Shown: positions 22,520 through 36,120, counted from the first letter of the stretch. The stretch: DNA of 64,000 nucleotides from Coccinella septempunctata (GCF_907165205.1 NC_058193.1:39902521-39966520); one strand, 5' to 3'. Translations and numbers: made by a program. Notes: a model not told the origin generated them from the letters alone.

Positions 22520-25167
22520 ACCACTAATTTTGAACGAGTGTTCTTCTGAAAATGCAAATGGAACGTCATACTGGGGCACAGCCTCACCGTTTTGTTAACC
22601 TTACACGTGTGGCAACTGAGGGCAACCTCCAATTTCGATCGTCTCCGTGTGTTTTGCCCGCGATGCACTCGAGAATTCGTACATCATCCATTCTGTGCGG
22701 AACACCTGCAGCGATTCGGTTCTCCAACTATCGATTCCTCTCTCTCCCATCCTCCACGGGGGCACGTAGCCATACGTTCTACTTTCTCCCTCGTACACAC
22801 ACACACATCCAAGTTAATGTTTCCATAAATATGCCGGAGAGCTGTTCATGTGTATTCTTCCGCCCCATATATCACTCTCCGAGGAAAATGCTACGAGAAA
22901 ACGTGCTTTTTCCAATGGTTGAATATTTAATATTGCTGTTTATTCCGTGCAGTTTTTTTGCTGCTCTCGAGGATCGACTGAGAAACGATTGTTTTTATAC
23001 GCATCTAGTGGAATGTTGCTCTTTGTTTATTACGCTTTTACGGTGGATTTGCATTGTTGATAGTATGGAAATAATGGGTCATTTCTCGTAATGAGTGTGG
23101 GCCATGTTTCTTCGTTTATCTGCTGCTCTCGCCATCTATCTATCTTCTTTCTTTTCTCTATCTATTCAAATTCTTTTTACGATCTATACTCTCTTTGTTA
23201 TACTCCTATCATCATAGTTATTGTGGATATCAGATTGTAGGGAATTATTGCACTGCAATTTAAACTATGTTTTCATGTTCGTCAAGTTTATCGATGATAC
23301 CCCAAAGGATTTTTGTATTTTCTTCAAGTGAAACAACCTGGCGAATAAGTAGCCACATATGTGCCCAGGTTCTATGGGGAGAAGGATGAATACTTTGGGC
23401 AGGAAACTTGTAGGAGCGAGTGGATAACCTCCTTGAAGCCATCCCAGATACTGGAGTTCATAAGAACTCTGGAACTAGGCAGAATAGCTCTGATGTAGGG
23501 CACCATAATTAACATTTATTTTGCGGAGACCTGTTTGGGTTACAAATGGTAACTTGCCAAATTGATACTGAATCTCTCTATGGTGATTCTGGCTTGTTAT
23601 ACCTGACCAATAGGTTCATAGACCTGCACCAGACAAGGTTTGTAGTCCCTTTTTCTACCCGAAGGGTAAAATTATTCTCCGATGGATTTAGACCATATCT
23701 TTTGGGGCATACAGAACGTTGAGGATCAGGTCTATGAATATCATTGGTTCAAAATGTAGATATATTTCTTCTGAATCATGGGTTGATAAAATCAATGTCT
23801 AATTGCTTTTGTCACAAAAACCTTGTTGGTAGTTGCTCCTGAGAAGGTTTAAATTAGCCAATAGAGAAACCCCTTGGGTCATCAAGAACCAGACAACAGA
23901 AGGTTTCATATTGGATCACCCCAGATCCATAACTTCGCCAAGTCGCGAAAGAGTTTTCTTAAGGGGAGAGAAAGTCTGAAGATCCTCAAATAACTTCGTT
24001 ATCCGTGACGAATCTGTAAATTCGACGATGAATATCGAAGTACGAACGAAATAAACGGAATCCCCCATCAATTAGATCACGAACCGTTCGAATTGAAAGG
24101 GTAAACTCTCCCCTTCAATTTCTAAACCAGACCCTTCATCCCCTACGAAATTATGCCGGATTTTAAGAAAGCGAATCAATCGCGAAGGATGACGGACGTC
24201 CACTCGAAGACGCGCGCCCCCTTTCAGGTGGCCCCCACCGCGTTATTTAATTCGACTTCGAGGAGAGACGCTCGTCGTCGATCTCTGCGTTTGACAGCGT
24301 TACTTCTGCGTGACGGGCGTCGGGACGGGAAGGGAAGTTTGATTTTATTCATTTCGCATCGAGGACCGATATCTGCTGATGAAAGTTCGACGTCGAAACG
24401 ATATCGACTGACGCGGCACTTCTGTATCGCTCCGGGGGGCGAATCCAGAGACTGTTAACGTGGGAAGCGCGAGGAATCGAGGTATGGTAAATATAGCTGA
24501 CTAGACTAAACAGAAATGCGATATACTGTTCTTTTCTGAAAGATACAGCCGTAAACATATTTACGTATGTCGTGACAATCAGGGAACACTCAACCTCCCC
24601 TATATCAAGGTCAACTCCTACTTAGTAGGATGATACGTCAGAACTATTTGTGAGTAGGTTCCTGGATAAATGAAAGAAGGTGAGGTTCATCTCAAGAGCT
24701 TCTTTGTAAGATGGATCGATTGTAGAACTTCCTTTGAATGGGGCTTAAAGACTGACCTCAGGCAGTCGAGACTCTTCGTTGGACAACTTCCTCTGCTCCT
24801 GAAGATATCAGCACATCCTGTTTATCTTTGGCAACTTTACTGAGTTGAGGAAGATAAACCTGGGAACACCAGCATCCACTATTTTTATGGTTGACTCCCT
24901 CTTGTCTATCGGCCTGAATCTTTCCAGCTTTTACGCGGAACAGTGGGCTTTATGACCCATGATTTATGAAGATTTGATATTCGTAAAGCTTGATTTTTTA
25001 GTGATGTTTTGAGAAGTCCTTGCATTCGTCCTTCTGTATCTGTACACAGTCGTAATTTTTTCCATCAATCAGTGCTCTGAAAGGGAACTGAACCCAGACT
25101 TAAATTCAGCTGGATCAATACTGCAGGGTCCGCAGGATCTTTTGTACATCAGCTATGTACAATAATG
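22520..25167. other. intronic sequence of 5-HT1, no gene seen
   Basis: Contains a short (CA)n run near 22794-22806. The phrase GAAGCCATCCCAGATACTG near 23437 recurs at 33880, so part of 23.3-23.5 kb belongs to a dispersed repeat. The open frames, including 179 codons at 22552-23091, resemble no family I recognise. Confidence 0.45.
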
Positions 25168-25238
25168 TCATGACCTCGCATGCCTTGCATTCGATAGATC
25201 CAACTGATCTATCGAATTCAAGGCATACGAGGGCATGA
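25168..25238. repeat. 33-bp hairpin with three mismatches, 5-nt loop
   Basis: Positions 25168-25200 pair with 25206-25238 around the loop CAACT, with three mismatches. It lies just upstream of a mariner 3' fragment. It could be a small fold-back element or a transcribed hairpin from the intron. Confidence 0.85.
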
Positions 25239-25292
25239 TGGACATATGAAAGATCATAGTCGTAGCACTGCCAAAAGATTCCAAAAGTATTT

Positions 25293-25537
25293 CTGTCAAC
25301 TGTAAAAAAGTTTAAAAGGTCGTAAATTTTCCCCCATCGAGGAGGTAATAGAAGCTGTGGAGGTCTGGTTTGCAGAGCAAAAAGAAACATTTTTTTTGAA
25401 AGGTCTAGAGACGTTGCAGGTTCGCTGTAATAAATGTTTCCAATTAGGAGGAGAATATGTTGAGTAATAAAATAGTTTGACTCTGAAATTTTGTTTGGTT
25501 CTATAATAGGCTAAGAATTTTTCAATATATCCTCGTA
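25293..25537 (+). mobile_element. 3' fragment of a mariner element
   Basis: In broken frames this matches the C-terminus of the mariner at 15.7-16.9 kb: EEVIEAVEVWFAEQ, then FFLKGLETLQVRCNKC. It keeps the right terminal repeat (TCCTCGTA at the end). The rest of the element is missing. Confidence 0.85.
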
Positions 25538-27505
25538 TTCACCCATCATTATTATATTTTATGGCGAAATTTCCAACGGGGGGGTGTATATTTGGCTCCC
25601 TCGGAACGGAATCAATAAAGCCATTATCTGAAATGAGCAGAGAGTGGCAATTTGAACGAATTAAGCCGCGTCGGGCTGGAATGTAACGAGATGAATTATC
25701 AGGTCGCGAACAAACAATCAGAAATAAACGTCTGTTGGGGTATAAGGGCCTTTATCGACTCCGTACCATACGTCGCACCCCGAGCATTAGCGATGAAGGA
25801 TAGCCCGATGATTTATGTTATTGTTGTAAACAACCCTCGCGTTATTTATCTCGCATTAAGCTAATTGAAAGATTAATGTTTTAATTAACCGCGTTCGGAT
25901 CGTGCGAGAGCATGTGGCAAGAGGACCAACCTTGCGCTTTTCCAGATACTCTTCTACGTTCAATTGAAATACTGATAGATTGAACATTCAATGTTCTGGT
26001 GGCTGTAGAACATTTATTAGGTATGTGCAGTCAATTAATCCCACTGCTCTAATTCGATTAACATCTGAAATTGCAGACGGAGTATACTTGAGACGAAATT
26101 TCATTTGAAATTTATGTATACGAAGCATGAAACGTTTCCTGGACTTCTGGGAGGTGCTAATTTAGGAACAATGATGGCATTGCCTATTATTCAATGGTGG
26201 CCAAAGCACTGATGGTGATTTCGAAGCTTCTTATTGCAGTGACCTCCAATATCTCTGAAAATTCAGGAGATATTTCAGACCCAATCAGATCCTCACCTCT
26301 GCAAGGCTCAGATTGGAATATTGATGTCATGTTTGGAATTTTTAATCTTTTCTGGTGTGTCATATTTCTGTTCTATAAATGAACAGATTCCGGGTCAATG
26401 AAAGAGCTTCCCCCGAATAGGATACAAGGACTAAAGACAAGAAAGCATAAAGAGAATGTATTTTTTTAACGATGAATGGGTGGTGAAAACCCCGCTGCAA
26501 TTTTGATGAAAATCGGCAAAATCCCCCGCCCATCATTGTTCCATCGCAGGCTGCGAACGTCCAATAAGCCATCGGTAAGCTCTGGCGGAACACGAGGTGA
26601 TGAATTTTCCGTTCATAAAGCGTCGCACATCGCCAAGAAAATCCTTCCTATCGATATGAACTTTTCGGGGATTGCAGATAATTCATCATTCTCGCGTTTT
26701 CCAGACGCTGCCGGCGACGAGATGATTCATCTCGCGACGTTCAATATATATACGAACGTTGTTTCTTTCCGAGTGTTTCGATTTTTGCAGATGGGGAAGA
26801 GCATAGTGAAAAGTTGGCTCGCGTCCCCAGAGGATTTGGACGTTCGTCTTGAGAAAATGAGAAATGAAAGTTTCGGTTTGGGATTTCCCATTTTTCATTT
26901 CGCGAACGTTTTTTGGGATGCAGGGCCAAATGAAATCGTACGATATTTGATCGTCGCGTTGCACCAAACTCCCAGTTAGAAGAGAGAATGATTTTAATCA
27001 CCATTTCGGAAGAAAATTCAAACGAATCTCTTATAGCACGTACTTAACGACATGGGGCATCTTTTTCCAGCGTGTTTCATTCAATTACTATCCAAATCAG
27101 GACGAATTTGGCTTTCTGAACTGTCCAATATGCCCTCCCTGTATTCCGGCATCTGATACGTGAGGGGGATGGCCCAGAATACCCCACACATACACACAGT
27201 CCCAGCAACTGATTGTTTTCTGCTCCGTTCGCTTCGCATGCCGCCGGTTCGGTTTGCGAGACACGTCTACTACTCTTTTCTATCTCCAGAGTTTGGCTTC
27301 ATCCTACGAAAAAAAAAAAAAACCATTGCGGTATATTCCCACCTTGCCGACTCCGAACGCGGCATGCTTTCGTCTTCCGTTTGGTGTCGGCTTCGACGCT
27401 AACAATGTTTTATTGGGCGTCGGGGACCGGGATCGAAGCGATCAGGACCGTATCGGACCCGATTTGAACCTATCGATTTCGAACATATTTCGAAACGGAG
27501 TTAAA
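25538..27505. other. intronic sequence of 5-HT1, no gene seen
   Basis: No supported exon. A 167-codon open frame at 26476-26979 has no recognisable domain and overlaps open frames on the other strand. A 12-base A-run lies near 27309-27320. Confidence 0.45.
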
Positions 27506-28295
27506 CAAGCCATGTCCGACGCTATGCGTCAACCCTTGCACGCTTTTGGTCAACATTCAAACATTTGGGGATCCATTCAGCAGCAATTTTTCTTGAGAAC
27601 CAGAGTGTTGCCATTCCATCTATTGTTGCTTTGTTTCTGGATCGTAAAAATGTACCCAAGTCTCATCCACAGTAACAATTCGGTTTAAGAAGTCTACATC
27701 GTATTCAAATCGAGCACAGATCGAACGCTATGCTTCTACCCTTGCACGCTTTTGGCCAACATTCGAACATTTGGGGATCTATTTTGCAGCAATTTTTCTC
27801 ATGTCCAAATTGACGTGAACTATATGATGAACGCGTTCGTGTCAAATATTCAGTGCTTCAGATATCCGTTTCAGCCCAATTCGATGGTCTGATAAAATCA
27901 TGTCATGAACAGCATCGATATTTTCGGGTACTGACACAGAAGCTGGCCTTCCCGATTGGTCATCATCTTCAATGGAAAATGTACCTCTTTTGAAGCTTGC
28001 TGTCCAATTTTTCACGGTCGCATACGAAGGACATTGATCATCAAGGGTATTAAGCATATCTTCGTAAATCTGCTTACCTCTTAACCCTTTCAAATACAGG
28101 TACTTGATGATGGCTCAATACTCCAATTTTTCTATTTTCACAGTTTCGGTGGACATCTTTTTTCTTCTAATTCATTGTGTAACTCTGGTTCACTTTTTTG
28201 ACCTCAAACTGAGTTATTGTTCATGCTACGGTAACGCAATATTTTTTTATGCATGAAACTGGTCTAGGCTAAATAGATATCAATACATCCTCGTA
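27506..28295 (-). mobile_element. truncated mariner element with internal duplication
   Basis: On the minus strand the N-terminal half of a mellifera-like mariner transposase is readable: QIYEDMLNTLDDQCPSY, then SIEDDDQSGRP. The terminal repeat lies at the 28295 end. Downstream, in broken frames, is DETWVHFYDPETK. A segment of about 70 bp (27517-27590) repeats 27728-27800, so part of the transposase region is duplicated about 210 bp apart. The remaining third is missing. Confidence 0.88.
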
Positions 28296-31200
28296 AGTCT
28301 CAACTCCATGGAAACGTACCTACATGTAAGGACCAAAGACTTATCCTTCCCAACCCCGTTCTTCACTCGGCGACTTCTCGAATTAAAGATCTCCCTTCCG
28401 CCGTTCCTCAAAAACGTGGAATCGTGGAATGATTCGATTTCCCCAGTTCGATATTCGAGTCTCGTTCCCTTTATGCATTACGATTCGTCCTAGTCGTAGT
28501 CTTCATCCTCGTCGAAGCAACTTTGTATTTGCATGAACAGCGTTAAGTCGAACCCTATATATATATATACTCAATTCCCGATTATTGTCTCCTGCGAATG
28601 GAGTTCAATTATGGCCCTTGTTCTCTCCGAGGAGGAGAAAGCAATCTATCCCTCCTTGAGCATCCTTTGAACTCAGTTGATCGTGCGGATGATGCATTGA
28701 TAGGATTCCGGATTCTCGGAAAAAATTACTCGGTACGTCTATAGACTGATGCTTTTAGTGACATTCGATGGGACGAATGACGTCGTTCGTTAGACAATTG
28801 TCGCTAGATCCAATTGTGAAATTGCCCGATGGAGGAAACCAATTCGAAAAGAATTCGAAGCAATCATATGATGAGAACGTATTGGTCAAGCTCTCGCTAT
28901 TGTGCTAAGTAGAAAAGGAGGTTGGGAGAGGGAACCCACCCCCACAACGCTAGGCTGTCACCCAAGCGATTTGCAATCGAAAGATGTGCGATAATGAACC
29001 TAGAAGTAAAAGCACAGAGCTCAGCAACTTATCGAATTGGGCACAACAGAAACTAGTTTCTTCTACTCACTCTGTGCAATATGTTCCCTCCACATCACCT
29101 CATTTTTTCAACACAAACCGGCCGATATAAGTCGAGCATCAAGTCGCAACAGGTCGGTTAAAGTCACGTTCAATGAAAAATTTCAAACCGCATCATTCCC
29201 CCGCGTATATACGTTCCTAAACCTGCCCATAAAAAATTCATAATCTGCTCCGAGTTTGATCCGATAAACTCATTTCATCCTGATTTAATAAAGGCTTACG
29301 CTCAACCGTGCTCCGAAGCCTAATAATACCTACGACCGTATATATACCATGCATCTAATAAAACGATATAGCCGTGCAGCGAAGTCTCATGCATGTACGA
29401 CTGTTCTCCCCCGTTTTATTCGAATTCGCTCATGAGCCGGCTAGATTCGCTATTTGGGGATGTTTTTGCATGGCGGGACGAACAAGGATGCGCTCCCGCT
29501 CCGGGGTTTTTTATCGTCGACGGAAGGAATTCGAACATAAAGGATCTGGTATTTGGGACGGAGGCTCCATATGGACATGGAAGAAGTGTGTTCGATGAAG
29601 TTTTTTCTTTTTTTTTTGAGATTGCCGGTTTCGAAAAGCTCTTGAACGAATATAATAATCATGAGAGAGGGAGCTATAGACACTGAGCTGAGGATATAAG
29701 TATGATCGACACACTTTCAAGGGAGGTTAAAGAAGAACTGAACTAGAACGATTCAGAATGATATACATAGACCAAAATATCGTTCGTTCTTCCTATCTGG
29801 TGTAGTTTTCATATAATGAGAGTTGAAAACAAAGTGGAAAACCTTGCCCGTTTCTCCAAGATTTCTGAGATTTTCAAGATCTCAAGAGACAATTAGATAT
29901 TGGTGGTCTATATTGAATAAATTCCCAATTTTGATGGAAATCTGAAGGTTCAAAAGTTGATAATTTTCAAAATTCAAATTACAGTTAAAACTAAAACCAT
30001 AACATCTGAGAGGAAACATTCAAACTTTCAGTGTAGTCAAAGAAAGATCGATTTGTGGAAGGAAACACTCTGTTGGACCAAGCCTTGCGGTGATTCTATA
30101 AATTCACAACATGTTATTCCTTACAAGGGGAGAAATTTCCCTATTTTGAATATTTCGAACTGAGTATGAACAACAATATGCCCAACCCTAGCTAGTAGAA
30201 ACCTCATTATTCTTGCTCTCTTACGGCGGATACGTCAATCTAGTGTGCGAGTTTCCATCAAGGACCGAATGGGAATTAATTAAATTTCATTTCGGATAAT
30301 GTGTTGCTTTTAATTCGCCCCGGAGCTTACTTACGCGGGAAACTTTCGAGCTTCACACGTACCTTCCGGGCAAAAATGAAGTTTCCCCTTTTAATTAATT
30401 TCGCGGCTAAAACAACTGCAAGTTTACCGTCCCAATTAACGAAAAAAATTTCCGAATACGGACGGGCCCGAAACACAAAGGATTTTCGAAGGGGTTGTTT
30501 CGTCCCTATCAAAAGCGATTATCACCTTTTTTTTGGGGAGGATTGTTTAGATGATGCCCAACGGCCTATCTTGCCGTGGGGCATCCGGAATCGGTTTTGG
30601 AAGGGTAATACGTCATTAATAGATCGAGTTACAATCTCCCAAGCAAACTGGACAGAATAATCAATCGATAATTTGTTTATTGTTTTCAACACTCAACTAA
30701 ATTATATGGATATCAAGAGCTATACCAACTAGGTAATATAGTGCTGCCCATACCAGATGGTTCCACACTAAAAACACTGTAACGGCTTTTTCTCGGTGTA
30801 CTCGAGCGCCAGCTATTGTTTTAGGGAAAATACCAAACCTACCCTGGTAGCTACGAGCCGAAGACAAGGTTCCCCGGTGACTGGGGTGTAGGGTTGAACA
30901 AGGGAACGAGCGGGAGGATGGATGTGGATACCCCCCGGGTATCCAAACCAGCAGGATACGTTATTGACAGTAGGGGTTGAACTCAGGCTCAAGTATAGGA
31001 GGGGTGTAGACGGAGACTGAAGTTCCGATGATATATAAAAAAAATCGGAGTGTCGTCTTACCTATCGGTGAGATAGATAGGTAGACTCAAAAATATTCCT
31101 CGACTTCCAAGGAGCCTTTGACTACACCTCCTTTGAGTCGCATCTCCCCTTCACTGACAATCTAATGAGCATTGTAACGGCTTTCGATATTTTGCGAAGA

Positions 31201-32100
31201 ACCGTGGGAGCAGCTCTCCAACGTTCCACTTAGACGTTAAAATGTAACATCGAATCTTTCCCCCTTTCCACGTTTACCCCGCAAACACTTTAAAAATTAC
31301 ACGGCACAAAATCAAACGCTCTTACTTACAGGATGGGAAAGAAGGTCCCTCCCAACATTCTATACATAATTCCCTTTCATCTCAAAAATGTCGAGGGCTC
31401 CGTGAAATTTTAACGACCCGACAAATGCCTGCGTCGAAAATTGCATTATCGACCCACGCTCAAAAATCGGGAGAAAATCCCCTTTAGGTGCTTTTGTTTC
31501 CGTCCGGGGTTCCTTAACATTTAATTCGGCTAAGGGCGGAATGGAAAATCGGCGATGTTCCGAAATTCGGCGCGGAAATCAGATTAGGTTATGTTCGGGG
31601 AGCATCCACGTAGCCGCCTCGGAAATGATGCAACAATGGGGAAGGCTCGTCGGCGAAAATTTCGAACGTTCCGGGCGTTTTCAGCGACTTATGGGGCGGT
31701 TGATTGATGGAAGAATCCTTTTAGAAGGGGCTGCATTCTCGGAAAGATATGGGCCTCTTTTGTTTCGAGAGTTGCAGCCGGATAAGATGAAAAGTCCAAT
31801 TTTTTTGAGTTGCTACCAGATCAAGTACACTGGGCAAGTTTACGACCTAAGAAGCAGGCTTGTAAGAAGCCGGCGAGTCGGCGAGTGCTCTACTAGTCAA
31901 GTACCCACAGAATTTCCCACTTGCATAGTAGCCAACTAGCTGGCGAGTATATACAACGTATTTCTGATGCTATCAACTACATGTGTGCAAGCCATTGCGA
32001 GTACACGTCGCTGTTACTCAAGCGACTCGCCCAAAAGCCGGCGAGTAGCGTGTAAAGTCATCTTTCGAACCCTTCTGTGGACTAGGAAAAACAATATAAA
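28296..32100. other. intronic sequence of 5-HT1, no gene seen
   Basis: No coding exon. A (TA)n run lies near 28557-28570. Near 31870-32050 several copies of GCCGGCGAGT and its partial complement ACTCGCC occur, perhaps a decayed inverted-repeat element. The remainder shows nothing recognisable. Confidence 0.4.
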
Positions 32101-32103
32101 GCA

Positions 32104-32480
32104 GTGGTCCAACAGTGGGAGCTGAACAACAGAATAACCCTCTGTAGAAACACTCCTGGACTTACTGAGTCAAAGAAATTCGTGATAATTTCACCGACCT
32201 ATACTAGAAAAGTGCTGAAGCTTCGACGAGCTGAGCTTCGGGTGATAGTGGATACAAATATCATTTGCACTGTATGGGAAATTCAGCAGACGAGACTAGC
32301 AGGCTCTGTGGATCAGAAGCAGAAAGACCTGAACACATGGTATGCAAGTGTGCAGAGCTGGCGGACCTAAGTACCACTCATATGGGGAAACCTTGGGTTC
32401 CTATGAAAGAGTAGGATAGAGAACAAAAGATCTACAGGGTAGCAGTTCCTAAAAGGCTAATCGAGCCACAACGACCCCTT
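32104..32480 (+). mobile_element. Jockey-like retrotransposon C-terminal fragment
   Basis: The frame reads NPxxL-type RNase H-distal sequence: KKFVIISPTYTRKVLKLRRA, then a frameshifted zinc-like motif and ESRIEN. It matches the minus-strand copy at 36130-36790 over several hundred bases, including the ending CTAATCGAGCCACAACGA. Frames are broken, so the copy is dead. Confidence 0.8.
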
Positions 32481-33524
32481 GTATGCAAGTACATGGGAAA
32501 TGCTGAGGAACAGCTGTCTGCTTCGCCAGGAAGTGCGGGTGGATCAGGAATCCAACCGACAGCAAGGAGCCGAGGAGTGGCCCGAACCCAACCACCACCA
32601 CAAGTCCTAAAACCTGGAAAGGGCTCCAACATGTCTTTAACCTTTTGATATTTGAGATATCTGGGATAAGTGAATGTTCCTCTGGAGAGGAGTGTGAAAG
32701 CCACAAGGCTAAAGCCATTTCATTGGGCATTTGGCTAGAAATACCTTCATTCATTGTAGAGGTACGCGTATGGGCCAAAAGGCCAAGGAGGTACAATACA
32801 AACAGTTAAACCACCATAACAGGCCATACACTTATGCACCAAAAGATTTATTCCTCTCTGAGGAACTTGCCAGAGCCAGCAAAATGCATATTTTGCCGTC
32901 TACACACTTCAGCGTGGATCGACCAGCTGTCCCTCATGATGGTTGTGCCAGGTCTAAACGGTTATACCGAGCGTTTATTCCCAGCGCATCGAGGAGGCTG
33001 TTGCTTCCCCTGATATACTACGACTCTCGAGTCACATTTCAATTATTGATTCGTTCGTGCTCGTATATTCCTCATACGTAGCGGTCGATGAAATAGCCTC
33101 TCGGACAAACTCGAAAAGGCGCGATGCGACGGTGCATAACGAGCTAATCGAAATTCCCTTTCGAGTAGCGCACCGGTTAATTTTCCACCGGCCTAACGGG
33201 TAGAAAATCACGGTGGTCCAGATTCTCCCGCCGAGTGGCACTCTCGACGCAGAAACGCCATCGCCGACGGCGGTTTCCGCGTTCACCGGAAAGTGCCCGG
33301 ACCCGATCCTCCGAATACAATACAATTACACCGTTTCGCCATCGTCTCCGGATCTCGGTCTCCGGTCCGTTTTCCGCGCCGACTTCCGATGAGGAAAACG
33401 GGATTTTCATTAAGCCCGCCGCGGAATTTTTCATCAGGCGGTCTAGACGTCGATTATTACCGCAAGTTTTGATGCATCGGATTCTTTTCGGTCGTAGGTA
33501 CTCGGAAGAGGAGTTGGACCATTA

Positions 33525-33770
33525 ATCACTTATGGGGCGATAGTCTGGCATGCCTGGGCAAGTCAGAATAGTACGAGGAATCCCCTGAAAAAATACAGGA
33601 AGGATACCTTCCTGTTGCATCACTGGAGATACGAGAACATGCCCAACTACAGCACTACAGACTCTAAACCCTTCATCTTGTGATAGATAGATAAGCTCCA
33701 TCAGCGAATCTGAGGAGATGATGAAGAAAATCCTCCTCAAAAAATGCTACAACTCCTTAATGAATGGCAT
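33525..33770 (+). mobile_element. reverse transcriptase fragment of a Jockey-like element
   Basis: In one plus frame the start reads YGAIVWHAWASQ, the conserved motif near the end of Jockey-type reverse transcriptases (usually YGA.VWW). It is followed by KKYRKD and a decayed continuation. Too short and too damaged to assign a family. Confidence 0.6.
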
Positions 33771-34505
33771 TGCCGCGTTAGGAAAATCCTAATCATCAAT
33801 GAGGAGAAACTTAGCATCACCTGGTTACGAAATGAATCTCCATTTCTTGTGAGTACTTGTAGGGTAGGTTAACCCTATGAAGCCATCCCAGATACTGCAG
33901 TTAGAACTGGAGGGCGTGCTGAAGTAGTTCTTTTCTTTTAAAAGCAAGCACTGACGTGCAAAAAGCAGTTTCCCTGAAGGAAAAAATACTCTTGTTGTGT
34001 TATGAATTGTCCTCAATCCCTGATGAACCCTGATGCTGCCTTCCACCCCATTCATTACCTTGTCTTTCCTCATTCCAACTGTCCACTCCATCATCCGGAA
34101 ACCCCGGCCAGAAATTGATAACGACCATATCTCATGAGAATTGCGTCTTGGACGCGGAGGGTAGGTCGGAGACGGTTGCGTGTGTCGTTCGGGGTTAATG
34201 GGTAGAAACGGGGATTGTTCACGGTCGCACTTTTACGTCCTTTCGAAGTGATTAACTTCTCGTCGGTTGCGAGACCATCCGCGACGCGACCGGATACGCC
34301 CATTTTAATTGCGGGATTTACGAGCGTCCTGGCAGTTGAAAGGTTAGGTTCAGTTACAATTTTTTTTCCCAATTATTCGAATAATAAGGGATTCTCTCAC
34401 GCTCAATGCTGTCTTATTGGATGTTTATTAAACATAGCTTGGTGCGCAATCACCTATGATATAATATTTTGATCTGGAGCTGCTCTATGGATTCCATAAG
34501 AGTGT

Positions 34506-35157
34506 TTACAACTCAGAGAAGAGAAGTGGAGAAGAGAAGTGGGAAAGAGAAGTGGAGAAGAGAAGAGAAGAGAAAAGAAGAGAAGAGAAGAGAAGAGAAG
34601 TGGGAAAGAGAAGTGGAGAAGAGAAGAGAAGAGAAGAGAAGAGAAGAGAAGAGAAGAGAAGAGAAGAGAAGTGGAGAAGAGAAGTGGAGAAGAGAAGTGG
34701 AGAAGAGAAGTGGAGAAGAGAAGTGGAGAAGAGAAGTGGAAAAGAGAAGTGGAAAAGAGAAGTGGAGAAGAGAAGAGAAGAGAAGAGAAGAGAAGAGAAG
34801 TGGAGAAGAGAAGTGGAGAAGAGAAGTGGAGAAGAGAAGTGGAGAAGAGAAGAGAAGAGAAGAGAAGTGGGAAAGAGAAGTGGAGAAGAGAAGAGAAGAG
34901 AAGAGAAGAGAAGAGAAGAGAAGAGAAGAGAAGTGGAGAAGAGAAGTGGAGAAGAGAAGTGGAGAAGAGAAGTGGAGAAGAGAAGTAGAAAAGAGAAGTG
35001 GAAAAGAGAAGTGGAGAAGAGAAGAGAAGAGAAGAGAAGAGAAGAGAAGAGAAGAGAAGAGAAGAGAAGAGAAGAGAAGAGAAGAGAAGAGAAGAGAAGT
35101 GGAGAAGAGAAGTGGAGAAGAGAAGTGGAGAAGAGAAGAGAAGAGAAGAGAAGTGAA
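34506..35157. repeat. GA-rich minisatellite of GAGAA and GTGGAGAA units
   Basis: About 650 bp made only of GAGAA-type 5-mers interspersed with GTGGAGAA and a few GTGGGAAA or GTGGAAAA variants. Blocks repeat at larger spacing, for example the GTGGAAAAGAGAAGTGG pair near 34738 and 34990. The long open frames on both strands are products of the repeat and not genes. Confidence 0.95.
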
Positions 35158-35779
35158 GATGTGGACATCATTTCAACGTCATTTGAGTACCCATCGCTGA
35201 AGTGGGAAAGTTTCGCACTGCCACAATATTGGAAAATCACGTTAAACCACACAATTTCCGTATGTTCAATATTTCCATTCGGATATGAAGGAAACGTTAT
35301 CGTGTAAACGATAACGCGCCCCGTTCCAAGAAAACCATTCGATTCGGCGATTCGCTAAATTCGGAATCCCTCATTCGATCCAGTATTTACACTCGCCCGA
35401 ACTCGAATCCCGTAAATCCCGGTGTTCCACGTCGGGAACCGCGACCCCTCTTCCTCCTACCCCCTCGGGGAAAAGGGTAACGTCCTTTGCATAGCCGGGA
35501 CCGACCGGTTCGAAATTCAATTCGGCACGCTCGAACAGGTCCCGCACGACGACGCCATTTGGCAGTGTGAAAATTCCGGCTAACGGGAGGAAAACGTACC
35601 CCTTTCGATTTGGAAAAGTGGGCTCGCCATAGTCGGGGTGGAAACTGCGGACATCTGGACGGTGTTTCTGATGCGTGTAATAGGGATGAAATGGAAGAGG
35701 TTCGTTGAATAATAAATGTGTTGGATGTATTTAAAGCACGCACTCAACACAACGTAATCACACTCGTTCAGAACACCTT

Positions 35780-36120
35780 TCTGTGTTTCAGGAGAAAGAA
35801 TGTGAATTACTCTGGAGGAACTTCAACACTGCTACACCTCCTTATTGTATTTCTTGCAGGATATTGTCGCCTTGTGATAGACCTAACGAGAATCAACGTG
35901 TCCAGCAGAAACTAACTAGTGCACGTTCTGTGGGGAGGAGGGTAAAATTCAGATCACCTGGTGATAAAATGCTTCACCATTTCCAGCCAAGGCAAGAATG
36001 TTTTGGACGAGACACTTGCGGGACCGCTCCTTGAAGTTCTTTAAAACTTGTAAACTGGACGGCGAGTTGTAGACGAAACAACGGCTAAAACAGCTCTGGT
36101 GTTTTCTTATCTAGATCTTA
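35780..36120 (+). mobile_element. Jockey-like retrotransposon 3' fragment
   Basis: Broken frames read GYCRL and CTFCGEEG-like sequence (a cysteine/histidine motif of C-terminal RNase H regions), then HLV..CF.IS. It aligns with 60740-61060 through GGATATTGTCGCCTT and the stretch around GGCGAG(C/T)TGTAGA. It is a separate copy from the oppositely oriented one next to it. Confidence 0.7.

Noticed and set aside
22552..23091. 179-codon open frame
   Set aside because: Contains a simple CA run, has no domain and no homology I recognise.
26476..26979. 167-codon open frame in a 5-HT1 intron
   Set aside because: No recognisable domain, no splice context, and other open frames overlap it on the opposite strand.
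34469..35307. Open frames of about 150-250 codons on both strands, rich in Arg/Glu/Lys or Ser/Leu
   Set aside because: They are translations of the GA minisatellite, open in several frames and both strands; no gene signal.
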